In this document: positions 58,947 through 64,000 of the stretch, piece by piece
Numbering within the stretch: position 1 is the first letter of the stretch
How the letters are laid out: every line of letters starts with the position of its first letter
Assembly: GCA_014584605.1 (NCBI GenBank)
Contig: JACTMO010000075.1
Coordinates: 1-64,000 of the forward strand
Length of the DNA stretch: 64,000 nucleotides
Direction: 5' to 3'
From: Bacteroidota bacterium
GTDB taxonomy: Bacteria; Bacteroidota; Bacteroidia; Flavobacteriales_F; PHOS-HE28
Program-made: the position numbers and the translations under genes
The notes under the pieces: generated by a model
Databases searched by the model: none
Seen by the model: the letters and a program-made list of their open reading frames with translations, nothing else
Told to the model about the DNA's origin: nothing

Positions 58947-59186
58947 CTACTTCGAAAGGAGCTTGGCCAAACGGGGATCCTGGTCCAGGTCCTTCTTGGT
59001 GATCCGACCTGTGAGAGCGCCCTTGAGGCCCTCCACCCAATCCACATCGGCTCCCTTTTGCGTCTCGCCCAACGTATCCGTCAGGTCCTCCACCAAGGCC
59101 GCCACACTGATCCGCCGCTTGCGGCTCCAGCGCCGGAGTTTCTCCACGCGCCTGGTATCCATGGTAAGCGTAATGCGGGTCTTCAT
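58947..59186 (-). CDS. DUF6364-type antitoxin
   Basis: 79 residues from the ATG at 59186. The N-terminal RHH-like segment (KTRITLTMDTRRVEKLRRWS) is typical of DUF6364 antitoxins, followed by an acidic and Leu-rich tail likely to bind the PIN toxin. RHH antitoxins repress their own promoter, here marked by TATCTTTG five bases before the start. Confidence 0.85.
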   Translation of the reverse strand: MKTRITLTMDTRRVEKLRRWSRKRRISVAALVEDLTDTLGETQKGADVDWVEGLKGALTGRITKKDLDQDPRLAKLLSK

Positions 59187-59191
59187 GTTCT

Positions 59192-59199
59192 CAAAGATA
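59192..59199 (-). promoter_or_regulatory. -7 box TATCTTTG, 5 nt before antitoxin start
   Basis: Exact TAnnTTTG consensus on the minus strand, five bases from the ATG at 59186. No -33 TTG at normal spacing. Confidence 0.55.
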
Positions 59200-59291
59200 A
59201 TCGGCCGGATGGTAGGGAGGGAGCCTTTCACCGGGTCTGTTGGGTGTTGATCATCCGATCGCTTGCTTGGGGCACGCGGGATCGATGTTCC

Positions 59292-60743
59292 TCACAGCCG
59301 CTCCAGCACCACCTGCAGGTACTTCCAGAATTTCTGCACGGAGGGGATGTTGGCCCGTTCGTCAGGCGAGTGGGCGCCGCGGATGGTGGGGCCGAAGCTG
59401 ATCATCTCCATGCCGGGATAGTTGCGGCCGATGATGCCGCACTCCAGGCCCGCGTGGCAGGCCATCACGTGTGCTTCTTCGTTGAATAGCTCCTTGTACA
59501 CCGCGCTCATCAGCTGCACGATCCGGGCCTCGGGGTGTGGCGTCCATCCGGGGTAGCCGCCGCTGAACTTCACCGTGCCGCCGATCAGTTCGTAGGCTGC
59601 GCGGATGGAATCGGCCTCGTCCGTCTTCTCGCTCACCACCGAGCTGCGGGTGAGGCACATCACCGTGTATTGGCCGTCCTTGAGCTGCACGCGGGCCAGG
59701 TTGTTGCTGGTTTGCACGAGGTCCTTCACGTCGGGGCTCATGCGGAAGATGCCGTTGGGCGTGGCCTGCACGGCGCGCAGGAAGCCGCGCTGGTCCTGGG
59801 CGGACATCACCTTGGCGGGTGCGTCGGCGGCCGTGGCCTCGATCTTCAGCTCCGGGTCGGTGGTGCGGTATTCCGCGGTGATGGCAGCGGCCAGTTCGCG
59901 GAAGCTCTTGGCGAACGCATCGGCCTTGTCGGCGGGTACGGCGATCACCGCGTTGCTCTCGCGCGGGATGGCGTTGCGCAGGCTGCCGCCGTCGATGGTG
60001 GCGATGCGGATGCCGTGCGGCTCGGCGGCCAGCAGCAGGCGGTTCATCAGCTTGTTGGCGTTGCCGCGCCCCAGGTGGATCTCCGTGCCGGAGTGGCCGC
60101 CGTTCAGGCCTTTCACGCTGACGCGGAAGCCCTTCATGCCGGCGGGCACGGCCTCCTCGGTGTAGCTGCCCGTGGCGGTCACATCCAGGCCGCCCGCGCA
60201 GCCGATGGTGAGCTCGTTGTCCTCCTCGGTGTCCAGGTTCAGCAGGATGGGCGCTGAGAGCAGCCCGCCCTTCAACTCGAAGGCGCCGGTCATGCCGGTC
60301 TCCTCATCGATGGTGAAGAGCGCCTCGATGGGCGGGTGTGCGATGTCCTTCGATGCGAGGATGGTCATGATGGTGGCCACGCCCAGTCCGTTGTCGGCGC
60401 CCAGCGTGGTGCCCTCGGCCTTCACCCAATCGCCGTCCACCTTCATGCGGATGCCGTCGGTGTCGAAGTTGAAGTCGGTGCCGGCGTTCTTCTGATGCAC
60501 CATGTCCAGGTGGCTTTGCAGGACCACCGGCGCAGCCTTCTCCCTGCCCTTGCTGCCGGGCTTCTTGATGATGACGTTGCCCGCGTGGTCCACGTGGGTG
60601 GGCAGGCCGAGGCCCTCGCCGAAGGCCTTCATGAAGGCGGTGACGCGCGCCTCCTTCTTGCTGGCGCGGGGAATGGCGTTGAGGTCGGCGAAGTGGTTCC
60701 AGATGGCCTTAGGCTCGAGGGCGCGGACGGATTCGTTGGTCAT
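59292..60743 (-). CDS. pepD: Aminoacyl-histidine dipeptidase
   Basis: 483 residues, M20C family. Metal-ligand motifs: LQSHLDMVHQ, TLGADNGLGVA, FTIDEETGMTGA and LNLDTEED, then GLNGGHSGTEIH. PepD splits Xaa-His and other dipeptides in the cytoplasm. The length is typical (about 485). A TACCTTGC box lies 25 nt before the start and a 168-bp palindrome separates it from the malic enzyme gene. Confidence 0.97.
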   Translation of the reverse strand: MTNESVRALEPKAIWNHFADLNAIPRASKKEARVTAFMKAFGEGLGLPTHVDHAGNVIIKKPGSKGREKAAPVVLQSHLDMVHQKNAGTDFNFDTDGIRMKVDGDWVKAEGTTLGADNGLGVATIMTILASKDIAHPPIEALFTIDEETGMTGAFELKGGLLSAPILLNLDTEEDNELTIGCAGGLDVTATGSYTEEAVPAGMKGFRVSVKGLNGGHSGTEIHLGRGNANKLMNRLLLAAEPHGIRIATIDGGSLRNAIPRESNAVIAVPADKADAFAKSFRELAAAITAEYRTTDPELKIEATAADAPAKVMSAQDQRGFLRAVQATPNGIFRMSPDVKDLVQTSNNLARVQLKDGQYTVMCLTRSSVVSEKTDEADSIRAAYELIGGTVKFSGGYPGWTPHPEARIVQLMSAVYKELFNEEAHVMACHAGLECGIIGRNYPGMEMISFGPTIRGAHSPDERANIPSVQKFWKYLQVVLERL

Positions 60744-60825
60744 GATGAGCGACGATGGATGAGGGTGTGCAAGGTACGGGCGGTGCGCGGGGGAGCGGAC
60801 GATGCCCTGGACCCGGCATGCATGG

Positions 60826-60993
60826 CTAGTGTGGTGGTCCCTAAGTTGGTTAACTGAAGATCTGCCCCTATTTCGTCTTCATGCAAGGCGGAACATGCGC
60901 GGCGTAGCGGGCGCTACGGCGAAATGTTCCAACACGGCAGGAAGGCGAAAGAGGGGCGGAGATGGTTAATGAACTTAGGGGCCACCGCACTAG
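60826..60993. repeat. 168-bp imperfect palindrome
   Basis: The left arm (60826 to about 60905) and the right arm (60993 back to about 60912) match at roughly 80% with ctagtg.ggtgg.ccctaagtt, gcccct.tttcg, ggaacat and cgtagc blocks in both. The centre is near 60909. It fills most of the 315-bp gap between the malic enzyme stop and the pepD start. It could be a MITE-like element, a REP-type repeat or a strong transcriptional hairpin; it contains no gene. Confidence 0.8.
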
Positions 60994-61058
60994 TGCACCA
61001 GCCTCCAAGGACAATGGATGTCGTCGAATGAGGAAGGGCGTGCGAACCGACGTTCCCT

Positions 61059-62663
61059 TCAAGCCAACGGGTCGTACATGTACGCCTTCATCGACCGCCC
61101 GATGTCCGCAGGCCGGTGCTGCTCGGCCAGTCCCGTGCGGTAGGATTCTTCCGCCACGGCGGTGCCGATGGCGTGTGAAAGCTCGCGAATGGCCGTGAGC
61201 TGCGGGTAGAGCGAACCGAACGCGATGTCCTCCGGCTTCACGCGGTCGGCCAGGGTTCGCGCGGCCAGCAGGAACATGGCGTCGGTGATGCTGCACGCGC
61301 CGGACACGAGGGCGCCAAGCCCGATGCCGGGGAAGATGTACGCGTTGTTGCCTTGGCCCGGGCGGAACTGCCGGCCATTGGCGGTGACGGGTGCGAAGGG
61401 GCTGCCGCTGGTGAAGACGGCGCGCCCGTCGCTCCAGGTGTAGGCCTCCTCGGCGGTGCATTCCGCGCGGCTGGTGGGGTTGCTCAAGGCGAAGATCACC
61501 GGGCGTTCGTTGATGGCGGCCATCTTCCGGATCACGTCGCGGTCGAAGGTGCCGGGCGATCCCGTGGCGCCGATGAGCACGTGCGGCCGGATGTCGTCCA
61601 GCGCCTCCATGAAAGCCATGGGGGCATGCGGATGGGCGAAGCGTTGCTTGTGCGCGTCCAGCCCGTCACGGCCCTGCACGATCAGGCCCTTGCTGTCCAC
61701 GAACCAGAGGCGGCGGCGCGCTTCCTCCGGTGCAAGGCCTTCTTCCTGGAAGGCCGAGGCCATCAGGTCGGCGATGCCGGTGGCGGCGGAGCCCGCGCCG
61801 AGGAACATCACGCGCAGGTCCTTGAACGGGATACCGGTGATGCGTGTGGAGGCGTACACGCCCGCCAGCGCCACGGCGGCCGTGCCCTGGATGTCGTCGT
61901 TGAAGCAGCACACGCGATCGCGGTAGCGGTCCAGCAGGGCGTAGGCGTTGGGCGTGGAGAAGTCCTCGAACTGGACCAGTGCCTTGGGGAAGCGTTGCTG
62001 CACGGCCTGGATGAATTCGTCCACCAGTGCGAAGTAGGTCTCGCCTTCCAGCCGGTGGTGCGGATAGCCCAGGTAGAACGGGTCGTCCAGCAGGGCCTGG
62101 TTGTTGGTGCCCACATCGAGCATGATGGGCATGCACTGGTGCGGGTGGATGCCGGCAGCGGCGGTGTAGAGCGCGAGCTTGCCGATGGGGATGCCCATGC
62201 CGTTGGCGCCCAGGTCGCCCAGGCCCAGGATGCGCTGCCCGTCGGTGACGACGATCACGCGCACGTCCGGCTCGGGCCAGTTGGCCATGATCTCCGCGAT
62301 GCGGCCCTTGTCCTCCGGGGTGATGTAGAAGCCCTTGGTGCGGCGGAAGATGCGGGAGAACTCCTGGCAGGCCTGGCCCACGGTGGGGGTGTAGATCAGC
62401 GGCGTCATCTGCTCCAGGTGCTGCACCACCACGGCGTAGAACAGCCGCTCGCTGCGGTCCTGCAAGGAGTTGAGCAGGATGTAGCGTTCCAGGTCGTTCT
62501 TCTTGCCGCGAAGTGCCTCCAGCACCCGTTGCACCTGCTGTTCCTGCGTGGCCACGGCATAGGGCAGCAGGCCCTCCAGGCCCAGGGCGCGGCGCTCCGC
62601 CCGGGTGAATTCCACCGAACGGTCCAGGCTGCCGTTCCGCAGGATGTCGTAGCCCTTTTTCAT
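61059..62663 (-). CDS. maeA: NAD-dependent malic enzyme
   Basis: 534 residues. The malic enzyme signatures are present: YTPTVGQACQEFSRIF, VVTDGQRILGLGDLGANGMGIPIGKLALY, FNDDIQGTAAVALAG and the Rossmann loop FLGAGSAATGIADL. It decarboxylates malate to pyruvate. The SfcA-like length and the first-domain pattern suggest NAD rather than NADP use; coenzyme choice is inferred. A TACCTTTC box lies 11 nt before the start. Confidence 0.95.
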   Translation of the reverse strand: MKKGYDILRNGSLDRSVEFTRAERRALGLEGLLPYAVATQEQQVQRVLEALRGKKNDLERYILLNSLQDRSERLFYAVVVQHLEQMTPLIYTPTVGQACQEFSRIFRRTKGFYITPEDKGRIAEIMANWPEPDVRVIVVTDGQRILGLGDLGANGMGIPIGKLALYTAAAGIHPHQCMPIMLDVGTNNQALLDDPFYLGYPHHRLEGETYFALVDEFIQAVQQRFPKALVQFEDFSTPNAYALLDRYRDRVCCFNDDIQGTAAVALAGVYASTRITGIPFKDLRVMFLGAGSAATGIADLMASAFQEEGLAPEEARRRLWFVDSKGLIVQGRDGLDAHKQRFAHPHAPMAFMEALDDIRPHVLIGATGSPGTFDRDVIRKMAAINERPVIFALSNPTSRAECTAEEAYTWSDGRAVFTSGSPFAPVTANGRQFRPGQGNNAYIFPGIGLGALVSGACSITDAMFLLAARTLADRVKPEDIAFGSLYPQLTAIRELSHAIGTAVAEESYRTGLAEQHRPADIGRSMKAYMYDPLA

Positions 62664-62705
62664 GGCGCGAAGTGGAAAGGTAGGGCGGCGGGGGGGCGCA
62701 TGGCG

Positions 62706-62881
62706 CTACCACCCGCCGCCACCTCCTCCGCCGCCCGACGAACCGCCACCGCCGCTACCGCCGCTGCTCGAGGGCGGGGTGCTGGACGACTGCACGCTGC
62801 TGGAGAACGAGGAGTACATGCTGCGCGTGAAGGAGTCGTAGTTTCCCCTGGAAGCTCCGTACAAGCACCCGGTCCTCGCTC
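62706..62881 (-). pseudogene. Duplicated 3' fragment of the DUF2207-like gene
   Basis: 62702-62814 is nearly identical to 63230-63348 at the end of the DUF2207-like gene, apart from a 9-nt indel in the Gly run (8 Gly here, 11 there). It encodes SSSVQSSSTPPSSSGGSGG...W and the same stop. Upstream similarity decays through SFTRSMYSSF (to about 62838) and the frame closes at a TGA in 62880-62882 region, so this is a start-less remnant. Confidence 0.8.
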
Positions 62882-62977
62882 ATGCAGGATCCATGTTCTC
62901 CACATCGTCCAGGTCCCGATGCCTTCCTGTCGCCTTCTTGTTGGTCACCAGGTCATGGTAGCTGGTGAAGCACAAGG
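62880..62977 (-). pseudogene. Remnant of nucleotidyltransferase toxin C-terminus
   Basis: Directly after the antitoxin stop, one frame reads SYHDLVTNKKATGRHRDLDDVE and stops at 62880. This is the typical C-terminal end of the nucleotidyltransferase toxins that pair with antitoxins ending QRVCRV. The catalytic N-terminal part is missing, implying an internal deletion. Family assignment is from memory of the motif, not a search. Confidence 0.6.
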
Positions 62978-63163
62978 CTATTCGGCATGCAGGCGAGCAA
63001 CGCGACAAACTCTTTGAAGTCTTTGCTCAGCATGCGCGGGACCCATGTACTGTTGGCGAAGGTATTCGAGCGCCGCCAGCCGCTCCGCAGGTGTCCGTTC
63101 CCGCCAGAATAACTTATCCAGGCGTTCGTCCTTCAGCGAAATGATCTTCACGGTGCGCTCCAT
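62978..63163 (-). CDS. Antitoxin-like small protein, toxin partner deleted
   Basis: 61 residues: VKIISLKDERLDKLFW, TPAERLAALEYLRQQYMG and a C-terminus QRLQRVCRVARL. This pattern is common for small proteins encoded just before a nucleotidyltransferase-type toxin. It is a little shorter than typical (about 70-100). The TATCTTTA box only four bases before the ATG predicts a leaderless mRNA. It appears intact although the toxin gene is not. Confidence 0.7.
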   Translation of the reverse strand: MERTVKIISLKDERLDKLFWRERTPAERLAALEYLRQQYMGPAHAEQRLQRVCRVARLHAE

Positions 63164-63167
63164 GCCC

Positions 63168-63175
63168 TAAAGATA
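63168..63175 (-). promoter_or_regulatory. -7 box TATCTTTA, 4 nt before start
   Basis: Seven of eight matches to TAnnTTTG, four bases before the ATG at 63163. Confidence 0.45.
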
Positions 63176-63233
63176 GTCGATAGGTAGTGGCCCAGGGCCG
63201 CTGAACCAGCCTGGATCATCCTTCAGGTCGGCG

Positions 63234-64000
63234 CTACCACCCGCCGCCGCCGCCGCCACCTCCTCCGCCGCCCGACGAACCGCCACCACCGCTGCCGCCG
63301 CTGCTCGAGGGCGGGGTGCTGGACGACTGCACGCTGCTGGAGAACGAGGAGTTGATGCTGTGCGAGAACGACCCGAAGTTGCTGATCGAGCCGCTGTACC
63401 ATCCCGGGTGGTAGCTCTTGTCCACGAGGGCCTTGCTGATCAGGTCCTGGAAGCGCTCGCCCCAGACCTCCTCCACGCCGAGGGCGATGGCGTAGGGCAG
63501 GTACTTCTCAAAAACCTCGGGCGTCATCGTGGGCGGGTTGAAGCGCTGCAGCTGCTTCTCCTCCGCCGCGCCCAGGTACATCTTGAAGCCGTTCAGCCGC
63601 GCGCGCAGGGCCAACTTCTCCTTGGTCGGCTTGCGGATCAGGTACTGGTAAAACAGGAAGAGCAGCACATTGGCGATCACGAAGCCGATGAGGTACAGCA
63701 CATCGAAGTCGCCGAAGAACTTGGTGTGCAGCACCGCCATCGCGATCGCGCACACGATCACCGTGAGGATGGGGATCAACCAGAAGTGCAGGTTGTTGCC
63801 CTTGTTGAGGAAGCCGTGCCACTGGCCGTTCAAGGTGCTCCGGAACGCGCTGGCCATGCTCTTCACGCTCGGGTCGTATGAACCGGTGATCTCAAAGCGG
63901 TCGATGCCGGAGCCGAACATGCTGTTCAGCAATTCCTGCTCCTCGCGCGGCAAACCGCTGCCGCCCTTCAGTTTCCGGAGGGTGTAGGTGTGCTGCTTGA
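63234..64000 (-). CDS. DUF2207-like membrane protein with Gly/Ser-rich tail, 5' end outside window
   Basis: The frame stays open to the right edge (about 255 codons seen), so the N-terminus is missing. Two membrane helices (LHFWLIPILTVIVCAIAMAVL and VLYLIGFVIANVLLFLFYQY) separate soluble regions; PREEQELLNSMFG and YLPYAIALGVEEVWGERFQDL are typical of the C-terminal half of DUF2207 (YciQ-like) proteins. The protein ends in GGSGGGGSS, 11 Gly and Trp. The final 119 bp is duplicated at 62702-62814. Function unknown. Confidence 0.85.
   Translation of the reverse strand, partial: KQHTYTLRKLKGGSGLPREEQELLNSMFGSGIDRFEITGSYDPSVKSMASAFRSTLNGQWHGFLNKGNNLHFWLIPILTVIVCAIAMAVLHTKFFGDFDVLYLIGFVIANVLLFLFYQYLIRKPTKEKLALRARLNGFKMYLGAAEEKQLQRFNPPTMTPEVFEKYLPYAIALGVEEVWGERFQDLISKALVDKSYHPGWYSGSISNFGSFSHSINSSFSSSVQSSSTPPSSSGGSGGGGSSGGGGGGGGGGGW

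Noticed and set aside
63234..63300. Gly11 run as a frameshifted gene end
   Set aside because: The frame is continuous and the run ends in a regular Trp-stop in both copies.

Overview
The window reads as a chromosomal segment of a GC-rich member of the Bacteroidota, most likely a Flavobacteriales-type organism. The basis is: secreted proteins ending in type IX secretion (T9SS) sorting domains or a gliding-motility-associated C-terminal domain; promoter -7 boxes of the Bacteroidota form TAnnTTTG; an S46 dipeptidyl-peptidase, DUF1573 and MORN-repeat proteins typical of the phylum; and LpxB, which marks a Gram-negative envelope. No tRNA, rRNA, CRISPR array, prophage or transposase gene was recognised. 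Because the DNA is very GC-rich, kilobase-long open frames run antisense to most genes; these are not genes.

Layout. 1-8.0 kb (minus): two giant secreted modular proteins, the first cut by the left edge. 8.0-10.5 kb (plus): S46 peptidase and pterin dehydratase. 10.6-15.8 kb (minus): DUF1573 protein, then pbpC - MORN protein - S41 protease. 15.9-20.6 kb (plus): a gliding-motility C-terminal protein and a secreted lysyl-endopeptidase-like protease. 20.9-44.7 kb (minus): a long run of envelope genes: small secreted protein, alpha-2-macroglobulin lipoprotein with an intact thioester, two SPOR-like-domain proteins, LOG protein, UvrA, lytic transglycosylase, then an exopolysaccharide set (WecA/MraY-like transferase, RmlC, Wzc, Wza, glycosyltransferase, AsnB), and dihydrolipoyl dehydrogenase. 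44.8-46.5 kb (plus): membrane protein, rhodanese lipoprotein, esterase; RidA opposes. 47.0-53.9 kb (plus): surE - small membrane protein - lpxB - SpoIID/LytB, a T9SS protein, a lipase. 53.9-64 kb: two membrane proteins, GH20 hexosaminidase, a PIN/DUF6364 toxin-antitoxin pair, PepD, malic enzyme, a scarred second toxin-antitoxin locus, and a DUF2207-like gene cut by the right edge.

How the genes fit together. Much of the window concerns the cell envelope: glycan synthesis (PbpC), glycan cleavage (lytic transglycosylase, SpoIID/LytB), SPOR-like domains, periplasmic protease control (alpha-2-macroglobulin, S41 protease), lipid A synthesis and capsule or exopolysaccharide export. A second theme is extracellular degradation through the T9SS (protease, lipase, hexosaminidase, S46 peptidase).

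Most notable observations: (1) near-consensus -7 boxes sit only 4-7 nt before the start codons of at least seven genes, which predicts leaderless mRNAs; (2) an antitoxin gene followed by only the tail of its nucleotidyltransferase toxin, lying between two copies of a glycine-rich gene 3' end; (3) a 168-bp imperfect palindrome at 60.8-61.0 kb; (4) a Tyr-Gly tract in the Wzc kinase encoded by a hexanucleotide-like microsatellite; (5) a duplicated dockerin-like tail and shared Cys/Asp modules in the giant secreted proteins.
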